Positions 1 to 8,233 are shown, counted from the stretch's first letter. The stretch: 32,965 nucleotides of DNA from an uncultured Sediminibacterium sp. (GCA_937911175.1 CALDSE010000031.1:1-32965), one strand, 5' to 3'. Numbers and translations are program-made. Notes: generated by a model from the letters alone, not told the origin.

Positions 1-138
1 GCAAAAATTGAAATTTTAAATTATTATAAAGGTGGTGTAACCTTAGCGTCTACTGCATCAGTGAATGATAAATTATTTAAGCAACGTTATTATACATTTA
101 GATATACTTATCAGTCAAATGGCTCTAAGACATTTTAG
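1..138 (+). CDS. C-terminal fragment of a probable outer-membrane beta-barrel protein
   Basis: The reading frame is open from the first base and ends at a TAG at 136-138, giving the last 45 residues of a protein that starts outside the window. The visible part alternates polar and hydrophobic or aromatic residues (YYTFRYTYQ) and ends in Phe, which is how the last strand of Bacteroidota outer-membrane barrels (TonB-dependent receptors, OMP_b-brl families) usually looks. No domain can be assigned from this little sequence; the barrel call is inference. A strong hairpin follows 23 bases after the stop, so this is the end of its transcription unit. Confidence 0.6.
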   Translation, partial: AKIEILNYYKGGVTLASTASVNDKLFKQRYYTFRYTYQSNGSKTF

Positions 139-160
139 CTTTAAAACTCCAAGTAATCAA

Positions 161-194
161 AAACTCCGCAACGACTTCGTTAGCGGAGTTTTTT
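161..194. terminator. Bidirectional intrinsic terminator between convergent genes
   Basis: A 9-bp perfect stem, AAACTCCGC (161-169) with GCGGAGTTT (183-191), can extend inwards by AACGA/TCGTT. It is followed by a T run on the plus strand and preceded by an A run that gives T residues on the minus strand. It sits between the stop of the plus-strand fragment and the stop of the minus-strand DUF4442 gene, so it can serve both. Confidence 0.85.
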
Positions 195-198
195 ATGG

Positions 199-684
199 TT
201 ATTTTTTAGCTTTAAAGCTCCATGTAAAATTAAATTCGGCAACTACTTCGCCTTTTGAGTTCGTGCCCACCGACTTACAAATTACTGTTTTTCCTTCACC
301 GGTAGCTATAGTTTCTTGAATAGCTTCTTGAATGGCCAAGCCATCTTCACAGCTAAATAAAATAGTACCTGTTGCTTTTTTTAAAAAATTGGCCTGCGTG
401 CCCACAACCAGCATACTAATTTTAGGAACTCTTTGGTATACTTGAGCAAAGGCTAGCATGCCGCAAGTCATTTCTGCCGCCATTGCTTCCACCGCGAAAT
501 AAATTGATTGAAAAGGGTTTTGACTAAACCAAGAGTAGCGAATACGTACTACACATTTTAGATCATCAAAATAATGTATTCTCAAACCCGCAAAAAAAGC
601 GGCCGGCAATTTTGTAAATAAAAAAAAGCCAAATGAAATAGGGTTGGTAATTAAACGACTGAATTTACTAAAGGCTGGGTTCAT
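199..684 (-). CDS. DUF4442 / PaaI-like hotdog-fold protein
   Basis: A 161-residue cytosolic protein without a signal peptide. The segment NPFQSIYFAVEAMAAEM followed by TCGMLAF is the typical core of the DUF4442 branch of hotdog-fold thioesterase-like proteins, in which an N-terminal loop lies over a long central helix. The length fits the family. Members are assumed to act on acyl-CoA or acyl-carrier thioesters, but no substrate is known for this branch and none can be read from the sequence. It is a single-gene unit, convergent with the upstream fragment and divergent from the symporter operon at 863. The ATG at 684 is the only good start before the hydrophobic N-terminal part (NPAFSKFSRL). 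Confidence 0.85.
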   Translation of the reverse strand: MNPAFSKFSRLITNPISFGFFLFTKLPAAFFAGLRIHYFDDLKCVVRIRYSWFSQNPFQSIYFAVEAMAAEMTCGMLAFAQVYQRVPKISMLVVGTQANFLKKATGTILFSCEDGLAIQEAIQETIATGEGKTVICKSVGTNSKGEVVAEFNFTWSFKAKK

Positions 685-862
685 AGTGTATATGCTTGTG
701 CTATAAAATTAAGGATAATTAAGCTATTTATGATTCCTATCAATAAACAGCATGAAACTTTGCCTGCACTAGAATGGAGCGTTTTGGTATTGAAAAAAAA
801 GGTAGTTTTAAAGGGTGCCTTTTTAAGTTAATGACCTAATTTTAAGACCAAAACCAATTGCT

Positions 863-2569
863 ATGACTCAAGGATTACAAAGCTATGATTACATTGTTTT
901 TACACTCTACTTTTTAATAATTGCCAGCTATGGCTTTTGGATTTATAAGCGTAAACAATTGGCCACTGCCAATTCCACCGATTTCTTTTTAGCAGAGGGT
1001 CAATTAACTTGGTGGGCTATTGGAGCAAGTTTAATTGCCTCTAATATTTCAGCAGAACAATTTATTGGAATGAGCGGGAATGGTTTTAGATTAGGTTTAG
1101 CTATCTCTGCCTATGAGTGGATAGCAGCCGTTTCTTTAGTCTTGGTGGGTGTATTTTTTATGCCGGTGTATTTGAAAAACAGAATTTACACCATGCCACA
1201 GTTTTTAAAAACAAGGTATAACGAAACAGTGGCCATGATCATGGCTATCTTTTGGTTGTTCTTATACATATTTGTAAACCTTACTTCTATTTTATATTTA
1301 GGAGCCATTGCTATTAATAATTTAACAGGTGGCGCCCACTTTCATTTAATTATGATAGGTCTTGCGCTATTTGCCTTGTTCATTACTTTAGGGGGTATGA
1401 AGGTGATTGGCTACACCGATGTAATACAAGTATTAGTATTAACAGTGGGAGGACTTATCACTTCATATATAGCATTAACTGTAGTGGGAGAAAAATTTGG
1501 GTATGGTAGTAACGCCATTGCAGGATTTAATCATTTATTAAAAGCAGCACCAGATCATTTTAATATGATATTTGATAAACCCGGTGCGGGCGCTACACAA
1601 AAACAAATTGACGATTATTCAAGCTTACCAGGACTTGCTATGATGGCAGCAGGTATGTGGGTAGCGAATTTAAATTATTGGGGATGTAATCAATACATTA
1701 CACAAAGAGCCTTAGGCGCCGATTTAAAAACGGCAAGAACCGGCATTTTCTTTGCAGCCTTTTTAAAATTATTAATGCCTGTACTAGTGGTGCTTCCAGG
1801 TATTGCAGCTTATGTTTTATATCAAAATGGAGACTTGCAACAAGAAATGTTAAGTAATGGTAGTTTAAATCAAGACAATGCCTATTCTTCTGTTGTAGGG
1901 TTTTTACCTGTTGGGCTGAAAGGCTTATCTATGGCGGCTTTGACAGCAGCTATAGTAGCTTCTTTAGCAGGCAAGGCCAATAGTATATCTACTATTTATT
2001 CTTTAGATATTTATAAAAAATATATTAATAGAGAGGCCTCTGATACTAAAATAGTCACCACGGGTCGTATCATAATTATTATTTCTTTAATCATTGCCAT
2101 TATAATTAACTGGAACGATACATTAGGTATTGGCGGAAAGGGCGGCTTTGAATTTATTCAAAAATATACAGGCTATATTTCACCTGCTATCTTCCCGGTT
2201 TTCTTATTAGGTTTCTTTTGGAAAAAAGCAACTTCAAAAGCGGCTATCACAGGAATTATTGTTGGAGTAATACTTTCTATTGTATTTGATAAATTTATAG
2301 TGGGCCTCGCTGGCAATGAAACTATTTTATATACTGCTTATTCTAATGGTCACGGTGGTTTTGAAATTCCTTATTTAATTCAAATGGGATTAGTGTTTGC
2401 CTTTACCATGATAACTATTGTACTTGTAAGTTTATTAGATAAGAGTGGACAAAAACATGAAAACGATTTAATAGAAGATGGTACTAAATATAAATTAACC
2501 AATGCCAATTTAGCAATGGTCATTATTGTACTAGGATTAGTAGCTGCCATGTATATTCGTTTTTGGTAA
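863..2569 (+). CDS. Sodium/solute symporter, vSGLT-like (SSS/SLC5 family)
   Basis: A 568-residue membrane protein with the SSS fold (about 14 TM segments). It follows Vibrio vSGLT closely: FFLAEGQLTWWAIGASLIAS, NISAEQFIGMSG (61-72), YEW (84-86), IFVNLTS (136-142), NLNYWGCNQY (269-278), FAAFLKL (298-304) and KYTGYISP (434-441). By recall of vSGLT, its sugar-site residues Gln, Glu, Asn, Tyr263 and Lys294 match Q66, E85, N139, Y272 and K302. At the Na2-site serine pair the sequence reads IVASLA, so the first Ser is Ala and the second (S367) is kept. It heads a five-gene plus-strand run and is followed after 17 bases by the deacylase. The vSGLT family suggests a sugar, but the neighbours act on D-amino-acid derivatives, so the substrate is open. 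A weak promoter candidate lies at 782-810 (TTTTG, then TAGTTTTA). Confidence 0.93.
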   Translation: MTQGLQSYDYIVFTLYFLIIASYGFWIYKRKQLATANSTDFFLAEGQLTWWAIGASLIASNISAEQFIGMSGNGFRLGLAISAYEWIAAVSLVLVGVFFMPVYLKNRIYTMPQFLKTRYNETVAMIMAIFWLFLYIFVNLTSILYLGAIAINNLTGGAHFHLIMIGLALFALFITLGGMKVIGYTDVIQVLVLTVGGLITSYIALTVVGEKFGYGSNAIAGFNHLLKAAPDHFNMIFDKPGAGATQKQIDDYSSLPGLAMMAAGMWVANLNYWGCNQYITQRALGADLKTARTGIFFAAFLKLLMPVLVVLPGIAAYVLYQNGDLQQEMLSNGSLNQDNAYSSVVGFLPVGLKGLSMAALTAAIVASLAGKANSISTIYSLDIYKKYINREASDTKIVTTGRIIIIISLIIAIIINWNDTLGIGGKGGFEFIQKYTGYISPAIFPVFLLGFFWKKATSKAAITGIIVGVILSIVFDKFIVGLAGNETILYTAYSNGHGGFEIPYLIQMGLVFAFTMITIVLVSLLDKSGQKHENDLIEDGTKYKLTNANLAMVIIVLGLVAAMYIRFW

Positions 2570-2586
2570 ATAATTATATAATTATA

Positions 2587-4131
2587 ATGAAAACAAAAAA
2601 TTCAAGCGTTTTTTCTTTACTACTATTAGTAACAATTACTTCATCGTTATTTGCACAAGAAAAAAATACAGCTAATCAAAACACCCAATTAATTACCAAT
2701 ATCCAATTAATAGATGGCACGGGTAAGCCTGCTTATAGTGCATCGGTAAGAATACAGGGGAAGAAAATTATGGAACTAGGTCAATTAAAAGCTGGTACAA
2801 ATGAGCAGGTCATTGATGGCAAAGGACTTGTCTTAGCCCCTGGTTTTATTGACTCTCATAGCCATCATTTTGGAGACTTAGATGACCATCCGGAGGCCAT
2901 TCCTACCAATAGCCAAGGCATTACCACTATTATTATAGGTCAGGATGGGGGCAGTTATGCAATGGATAGTTTAACCAAAATGTTTAAAGAGCATTCTATG
3001 GCAGTGAATGTGGGAACCTACACAGGACAAGGAACTTTGAGAGAAGAAGTGATGGGAGAAAACGATGTGTATAGAGAAGCTAGCCAAGTAGAGATAGATA
3101 AAATGAAAATTATTTTACAAAAAGAATTAGAGAAAGGTTCATTGGGTTTATCTACTGGGCTGGAATATGAGCAAGCCTTTTTTTCAAGTAAAGATGAAGT
3201 AATACAATTGGCACAAGTAACAGCTGCTGCTAAGGCAAGGTATATGAGTCATATAAGAAGTGAAGATATTAGATTTCAAGAAGCCATTGATGAAATTATT
3301 GAAATTGGAAGGGTGACTAAAATGCCCGTACAAATTTCACATATTAAAATTGCCCTCAAAGACGATTGGGAAACTTCCAAAGCATTAATTACAAAATTAG
3401 AAAAAGCAAGAGCTGCCGGAATTAATATTACTGCCGATGTATATCCTTATACTTATTGGAACTCCACATTGAGGGTTTTATTTCCAACAAGAGATTACAC
3501 CAATCCGGTGAGTGCAGAGTTTGCCGTGAATCATACATTTGATGCCAGTGAATCTTATTTAGTAAAGTATGCACCCGTAGAAGCCTATAGAGGTAAGACC
3601 CTTGCAGCTATTGCAGCTATGAGAAATGAAAAGCCGTCTGTTACTTTAATGGCGTTAATTGCTATTGCTTCAGATTTTAAAGAAAAGAATCCTGATTTTA
3701 AAGGAACCGTAGAAGCCATTGCAGCAAAGTCTATGATTGAAAAAGATATTGCTAATTTTATAGCTTGGCCTTATGCCAATATATGTTCCGATGGTAGTGC
3801 AAGTGGGCATCCTAGAGGCCATGGTGCTTTTACAAGAGTATTGAGTAAGTATGTTAGAGAAGATAAAATTATTTCATTAGAAAATGCTATTCATAAAATG
3901 ACAGGCCTAACAGCAAAACATTTAGGCATAACCGACCGTGGTATTATTGCAGCAGGTAATTACGCCGACTTAGTTTTATTAAACCCCGCTACAGTGAAAG
4001 ATAATTCAACTATTCAAAATGGCACGGCTTTGTCAACAGGTATTGAAATGGTTTGGATTAATGGCCAACTTAGTTATCAAAATCAAAAGGCTACTGGAAA
4101 TTATCCAGGTGTACTTATCAAAAGAAAATAA
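2587..4131 (+). CDS. Exported N-acyl-D-amino-acid deacylase (D-aminoacylase family amidohydrolase)
   Basis: The start is the ATG at 2587, because it gives a clean signal peptide (KTKNSSVFSLLLLVTITSS, cleavage near FAQ); the in-frame GTG upstream overlaps the symporter. The mature enzyme has the amidohydrolase TIM barrel plus a small beta-sandwich: GFIDSHSHH (86-94, metal ligands H91/H93), GLEYE (191-195), MSHIRSED (H222), QISHIK (H252), and CSDGSASGHPRGHG with the catalytic D402. The C-terminal ITDRGIIAAGNYADLVLLNP closes the sandwich. The family hydrolyses N-acyl-D-amino acids to free D-amino acid and carboxylate; export would place this in the periplasm. Most relatives have Cys in a GNCG motif as metal ligand, whereas here the motif is GQDGGS (D120). 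Context (DgcN/epimerase) points to N-acyl-D-glutamate or similar. Confidence 0.92.
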   Translation: MKTKNSSVFSLLLLVTITSSLFAQEKNTANQNTQLITNIQLIDGTGKPAYSASVRIQGKKIMELGQLKAGTNEQVIDGKGLVLAPGFIDSHSHHFGDLDDHPEAIPTNSQGITTIIIGQDGGSYAMDSLTKMFKEHSMAVNVGTYTGQGTLREEVMGENDVYREASQVEIDKMKIILQKELEKGSLGLSTGLEYEQAFFSSKDEVIQLAQVTAAAKARYMSHIRSEDIRFQEAIDEIIEIGRVTKMPVQISHIKIALKDDWETSKALITKLEKARAAGINITADVYPYTYWNSTLRVLFPTRDYTNPVSAEFAVNHTFDASESYLVKYAPVEAYRGKTLAAIAAMRNEKPSVTLMALIAIASDFKEKNPDFKGTVEAIAAKSMIEKDIANFIAWPYANICSDGSASGHPRGHGAFTRVLSKYVREDKIISLENAIHKMTGLTAKHLGITDRGIIAAGNYADLVLLNPATVKDNSTIQNGTALSTGIEMVWINGQLSYQNQKATGNYPGVLIKRK

Positions 4132-4169
4132 TAGCAATAATTCAAAATAGTAAAAGCAAGAAAAAGAAA

Positions 4170-5219
4170 ATGAACAATGCAATTATATTAACGAATGGTT
4201 TATTAAAAGCCTTAGATGCAAAAACTGCACACGGGCTTATTAGAGGTACAGAACGCTTTACCATTAAAGGTGTAGTTGATTATGCTGAAACTGCTGGACA
4301 GGATGCAGGCATATTATTAGATGGTAAAAATAGAAATATTCCGGTATTTGAAAATTTACAAGAGGCTATAAAGGGGCTTACCGATATTCAATTTTTAGTG
4401 ATTGGAGTGGCTACAGTAGGTGGAAGACTACCCGGCAATATGTTAACCACTATTATTGAAGCCATTCATGCAGGTTTATCTATTGTGAATGGTTTACATG
4501 AATATTTAAATGAGAAGCCAGAGATAGTAGCGCTTGCTAAAGAAAAAGGGGTACAATTAATTGATGTAAGAAAACCCAAGACAAGAGAGCAACTTAGTTT
4601 TTGGACAGGAGATATCTATAAAGTAACAGCGCCCATCATAGCCGTTATAGGCATGGACTGCGCCATGGGTAAAAGAACTACCGCTAGAATGTTAAGACAG
4701 GCCTGCGAAGCAGATGGACTAAAGGCTGAAATGATATACACTGGACAAACAGGTTGGTTGCAAGGTGGTAAATATGGTTTTGTTTTTGATTCTACTTTAA
4801 ATGATTTTGTTTCTGGAGAATTAGAAAATGCCATTCTTACTTGTTGGAAAGAAACCGCACCCAATTTTATTTTCTTAGAAGGGCAATCTTCTTTAAGAAA
4901 CCCAAGTGGTCCTTGTGGTATTGAGTTATTAATATCTGGTAATGCTAAGCATGTAATATTATTATTCGCTCCTAAGCGTAAATATTTTGACCACGATGAA
5001 AAATGGGGATCTATTCCTAGCGTTGAATCGGAAATTGAGATTATTGAAAAACTAGGTTCAAAAGTAATAGCGGTAGGTATTCATACTGAAGACTGTAGTA
5101 CCGAAGAAGCTTTTGCTTTTCAAAAACAATACGAGCAAAAATTAAACATACCCGTATTATTACCTATTCAGGAAGGAGTAGATAAAATATTGCCTACTTT
5201 AAAAGGCCTAAAAAAATAA
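4170..5219 (+). CDS. dgcN: DUF1611 family protein, D-glutamate N-acetyltransferase DgcN-like
   Basis: A 349-residue cytosolic protein with the two-domain DUF1611 layout. The N-terminal Rossmann-like half (about 1-150) contains LVIGVATVGGRLP (76-88) and IVNGLHEYL. The C-terminal P-loop half has a Walker-A-like GMDCAMGKRTTARML (161-175), GQTGWLQGGKYG (192-203) and FLEGQSSLRNPSG (235-247). Members next to an enolase-superfamily epimerase have been described as DgcN, which acetylates D-glutamate before DgcA racemises it to N-acetyl-L-glutamate. That role is carried over from the family and the neighbour; the motifs alone show only the family. It lies 38 bases after the deacylase and 94 before the epimerase, in the same direction. 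Confidence 0.85.
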   Translation: MNNAIILTNGLLKALDAKTAHGLIRGTERFTIKGVVDYAETAGQDAGILLDGKNRNIPVFENLQEAIKGLTDIQFLVIGVATVGGRLPGNMLTTIIEAIHAGLSIVNGLHEYLNEKPEIVALAKEKGVQLIDVRKPKTREQLSFWTGDIYKVTAPIIAVIGMDCAMGKRTTARMLRQACEADGLKAEMIYTGQTGWLQGGKYGFVFDSTLNDFVSGELENAILTCWKETAPNFIFLEGQSSLRNPSGPCGIELLISGNAKHVILLFAPKRKYFDHDEKWGSIPSVESEIEIIEKLGSKVIAVGIHTEDCSTEEAFAFQKQYEQKLNIPVLLPIQEGVDKILPTLKGLKK

Positions 5220-5247
5220 TTGAGCATATAAACCTTACTAAGTATAA

Positions 5248-5269
5248 AGTTAATTTTGAAAAATTAACT
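5248..5269 (+). promoter_or_regulatory. Perfect 22-bp palindrome overlapping a -7 promoter box
   Basis: AGTTAATTTT and AAAATTAACT form a perfect 10-bp inverted repeat separated by GA. The left arm contains TAATTTTG (5251-5258), a perfect Bacteroidota -7 box; a convincing -33 element is not seen. It sits in the 94-base gap before the epimerase gene, so it may be an internal promoter with an overlapping operator. The alternative is a weak mRNA hairpin. No regulator gene is next to it. Confidence 0.5.
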
Positions 5270-5313
5270 AAAATTTTGAGTAATTAAAAAATAAAATAAA
5301 TAATTAGTACCTA

Positions 5314-6378
5314 ATGAAAATAGTAGCCCTAAGATCTTATCTAAAAAAAATGGCTTTGACCAAGCCTTATACTATTGCCTATAGCACTTTCTCCGATGTA
5401 AGTTTAGCTTTTTTTGAAGTAGAGTTAGCCAATGGTATGGTGGGCTATGGTTGTGGAAGCCCAGCAGGAGAAGTAGTAGGAGAAACGACTGCACAAACAG
5501 CTATTAATTTAGAAACTGAATTTGTTAAAAATTTTGTGGGCAGAGATATTCGTCATTTTCAAAAAATGATTTACGAAGCAAGACAACATTTTGATCACTT
5601 ACCTGGAACACAGGCTGCTATTGATATAGCCATGCACGATGCCTTTGGAAAATTCATGGGTATTTCAGTGGCTGAATTTTATGGACAAAAAATAAAAGCC
5701 TTACCTACTTCTATTACTATTGGTATTAAAAGCGTGGAAGAAACTTTAGAAGATGCTGCTGGTTTTTTAAGCCTAGGCTTTAAAGTATTAAAAGTAAAAC
5801 TAGGATTGAATATAGAGGAGGATATTGAAAAAGTGCTTAAGCTGCATGAAAAATATCCAACTGAATATATAATAAGAGTAGACCCGAATCAGGGCTATAG
5901 CTTGGCCGACTTGAATAAATTTATAGAGGCTACTAAAAAAGTAGGTGTTGAACTAATAGAACAACCTTTACCCGTAGGTAAAGAATTAGAATTATTAAAA
6001 GTTGATCCCGCTTACCGTTCTATATTAATGGGCGATGAATCCTTGAAAGACCCGCAAGCTGCATTGGAATATGCTATTAGCAAACCTTTCGGTGTATACA
6101 ATATTAAATTAATGAAATGCGGCGGTATTATGGGCGCTATGGAAATTGCGACTATTGCTAAAAATGCAAATATTAATTTATTCTGGGGATGTAATGATGA
6201 GAGTATTATAAGTATTACTGCGGCGCTTCATGCCGCTTACTGCTGTTCGAATACTAAGTATATCGATTTAGACGGCAGCTTTGATTTAGCGGAGGATTTA
6301 GTTACCGGCGGCTTTGAATTAAAGGATGGCTATATGCATATTAATAGCCAGCCAGGTTTTGGGGTTACAAAACTATAG
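5314..6378 (+). CDS. dgcA: Enolase-superfamily dipeptide epimerase / N-acetyl-D-glutamate racemase (DgcA-like)
   Basis: A 354-residue protein with the muconate-lactonizing subgroup layout: an N-terminal capping domain (about 1-125) and a TIM barrel. Catalytic and metal residues are all in place: KVK (K160/K162), RVDPNQG (D190), IEQPLP (E216), GDES (D241/E242) and NIKL (K265). The spacing is almost that of Bacillus L-Ala-D/L-Glu epimerase. The C-terminal DLDG (318-321) resembles the DxD that binds the free amino group of L-Ala in that enzyme, which favours a murein dipeptide substrate. The neighbouring DgcN-like gene instead favours N-acetyl-D-glutamate racemisation. Both reactions invert the alpha carbon of a Glu residue, so the general role is firm and the substrate is not. 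Confidence 0.85.
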   Translation: MKIVALRSYLKKMALTKPYTIAYSTFSDVSLAFFEVELANGMVGYGCGSPAGEVVGETTAQTAINLETEFVKNFVGRDIRHFQKMIYEARQHFDHLPGTQAAIDIAMHDAFGKFMGISVAEFYGQKIKALPTSITIGIKSVEETLEDAAGFLSLGFKVLKVKLGLNIEEDIEKVLKLHEKYPTEYIIRVDPNQGYSLADLNKFIEATKKVGVELIEQPLPVGKELELLKVDPAYRSILMGDESLKDPQAALEYAISKPFGVYNIKLMKCGGIMGAMEIATIAKNANINLFWGCNDESIISITAALHAAYCCSNTKYIDLDGSFDLAEDLVTGGFELKDGYMHINSQPGFGVTKL

Positions 6379-6431
6379 TACAATTGCTAATAGATGTACT
6401 AGTCTTTATATAGAATACACTAAATTGTAGA

Positions 6432-7805
6432 ATGGAAGTATTAAAACCCAAAATAGGAGTAAGCACTGCTACTTTTTTAGTCGTAAGTGTAATTATTGGC
6501 TCTGGTGTGTTTAAGAAGTTAGCGCCCATGTCTCAGGAGTTAGGTTCTCCCGTATTAGTTATTCTTTGTTGGGTAGTTGCTGGCCTTATTAGTTTAGCAG
6601 GTGCTTTGTCCACTGCTGAGATGGTAAGTATGTTTCCTAATTCGGGGGGAGAATATTTTTATTTTCAAAAAGTATATGGCCGCTTTTTTTCTTTTATGTA
6701 TGGATGGGCCAGTTTCACCGTTATTAAAACATCTTCTATTGCAGCATTGGCATATATTTTTGCGCAGTCATTAAATAGTTTATTTCCACTTCCCATTATA
6801 AATGGAGATACTAGCATTTTAGGTATAGCTATCTCACAAGGTTTATTTATTAAATTGTTAGCTTCTTTATTAATTATAGCACTCACCTTATTAAATTATC
6901 GGGGGGCGCAGTTTGCAACAAAATTAAGTACGGTACTAACTTATTTGATGTTAACTTGTATAGTTGCCTTTATTGCCATTGGATTTGGTTCTACAGAAGG
7001 AAGCATTAGCAATATAACTACAGCAAGCCAATTACCTAATGCCCCCGATTTACATGGCTTTAGTTTGCTGAAAGCCTTATTCGTGGCTAGTTTGGGTGCT
7101 TTTTGGGGCTATGAAGGATGGAATAGCGTTGCCTATGTAGGGGAGGAAATAAAAAATCCTAAAAGAAATTTACCACTAGCATTAGGCATTGGTACATTAA
7201 TTGTGATGACTGCTTATGTTTTATTAAACATTGTTTTTGTATATATTTTACCTATTGATTATTTTATTCAACTCACCCCTAATAAAATTGCTGCAGTAGA
7301 AGTGGCAGGTAAATTAGGTGGATCTATTGGAATGGTACTTGTAGCTAGTTTAATTGTAGTCACTACTTTGAATGCTACCAATAGCACTATATTAACTTCG
7401 GCTAGAATGATGTATGCGATGGCAAGAGATAAATTGTTCTTTTATAAAGCAGCGAATGTACATCCCAAATACAATACACCCGATATAGCTTTATTTATTC
7501 AAGCTTTTTGGGCCATTGCTTTAGTGTTCTCTGGAAGCTTTGATCAATTAACCGATATGCTTATTTTTGCTTCCTTTATATTTTATGGAAGTACCGCCTT
7601 GGGTGTTATAATATTAAGAGTAAAGCATCCGGAATACGAAAGAAAGTATAAGGTTATTGGATACCCTTTTGTGCCAGGCCTATTTTTATTATTCTGCGCA
7701 GCCTTATTCGTCATTACTATATTGAATAAACCCTATGAAGCCATTTGGGGCTTAAGCCTTATTGCTACTGGCTTTCCTGTGTATTGGTGGTTGAATCGTA
7801 AATAA
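6432..7805 (+). CDS. APC-family amino acid permease
   Basis: A 457-residue, 12-TM transporter of the amino acid-polyamine-organocation superfamily, LAT/SteT-like. Family marks are the broken first helix with GSGVF (23-27) after VVSVI, GALSTAEMVSMFPNSGGEY (57-75) in the second and third helices, and GFSLLKALFVASLGAFWGYEGWN near the middle. It lacks a large extra domain. It follows the epimerase by 53 bases and closes the five-gene run, suggesting uptake or exchange of the amino acid handled by that pathway. Its last 41 bases overlap the convergent Dabb gene, and no terminator hairpin is seen there. The specific amino acid cannot be read from the sequence. Confidence 0.9.
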   Translation: MEVLKPKIGVSTATFLVVSVIIGSGVFKKLAPMSQELGSPVLVILCWVVAGLISLAGALSTAEMVSMFPNSGGEYFYFQKVYGRFFSFMYGWASFTVIKTSSIAALAYIFAQSLNSLFPLPIINGDTSILGIAISQGLFIKLLASLLIIALTLLNYRGAQFATKLSTVLTYLMLTCIVAFIAIGFGSTEGSISNITTASQLPNAPDLHGFSLLKALFVASLGAFWGYEGWNSVAYVGEEIKNPKRNLPLALGIGTLIVMTAYVLLNIVFVYILPIDYFIQLTPNKIAAVEVAGKLGGSIGMVLVASLIVVTTLNATNSTILTSARMMYAMARDKLFFYKAANVHPKYNTPDIALFIQAFWAIALVFSGSFDQLTDMLIFASFIFYGSTALGVIILRVKHPEYERKYKVIGYPFVPGLFLLFCAALFVITILNKPYEAIWGLSLIATGFPVYWWLNRK

Positions 7806-8106
7806 CTACTTTCTCCCATAAATGGGCATAGTTATTTCTAAATTCATCATGAATTGGATGTCCTTGATACACCATTTCTTCTTCAGCGGTATTAAATATA
7901 CATAACCAAGAATAAGTATAGTCTCTTTCAATCACCGACCTGTTGGTAGCCGCAGGTGTTCCAATATCCGAAAAACGAATACATTCAATGGTAGCTAATT
8001 TTTGAAGTCCCTCTAATAATTTATTTTTATCAGCAACCGATGTAGGGTTTTTTAAATAAAAAAGTACATGATGTATAAAAATATTTTGAGCAATGTTCTG
8101 GTTCAT
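7765..8106 (-). CDS. Dabb (stress-responsive A/B barrel) domain protein
   Basis: A 113-residue protein with the pattern of the dimeric alpha/beta barrel Dabb family: an opening beta strand IHHVLFYLKN (11-20), a helix with LLEGLQKLATI, then IRFSDIGTPAAT, and a closing strand-helix with YQGHPIHDEFRNN and WEKVVIYDST. The HP..H..F sequence near the end is typical. No signal peptide. Its 3' end overlaps the end of the convergent permease gene by 41 bases. Members are small enzymes or proteins of unknown role; there is no basis to choose a reaction. A hairpin at 8131-8177 separates it from the TIM-barrel gene upstream on the same strand. Confidence 0.85.
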   Translation of the reverse strand: MNQNIAQNIFIHHVLFYLKNPTSVADKNKLLEGLQKLATIECIRFSDIGTPAATNRSVIERDYTYSWLCIFNTAEEEMVYQGHPIHDEFRNNYAHLWEKVVIYDSTTNTQESQ

Positions 8107-8130
8107 AATTTTGACTAATAAACTAAATAA

Positions 8131-8177
8131 AAAAATGACTAAATTAATTCACCCGAAAGTTAATCAATTTAGTCATT
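8131..8177 (-). terminator. Long-arm hairpin, likely terminator of the TIM-barrel gene
   Basis: AATGACTAAATT (8134-8145) and AATTTAGTCATT (8166-8177) are a perfect 12-bp inverted repeat with a 20-base loop. On the minus strand the hairpin is followed directly by a T run (complement of 8131-8135). It lies 57 bases past the stop of the gene at 8234-9235 and before the Dabb start. The stem is very AT-rich, so an operator role for the Dabb gene remains possible. Confidence 0.6.
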
Positions 8178-8233
8178 ATAAAAAATATATCTAAATAGGA
8201 CTTCTTAAAAATTTAAATATTACCCTTCTGCTA

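Noticed and set aside
6379..6429. TACAATT and AATTGTA inverted repeat between epimerase and permease
   Set aside because: Only 7 bases with a long 37-base loop in AT-rich DNA; no T run and no promoter box, so likely chance.
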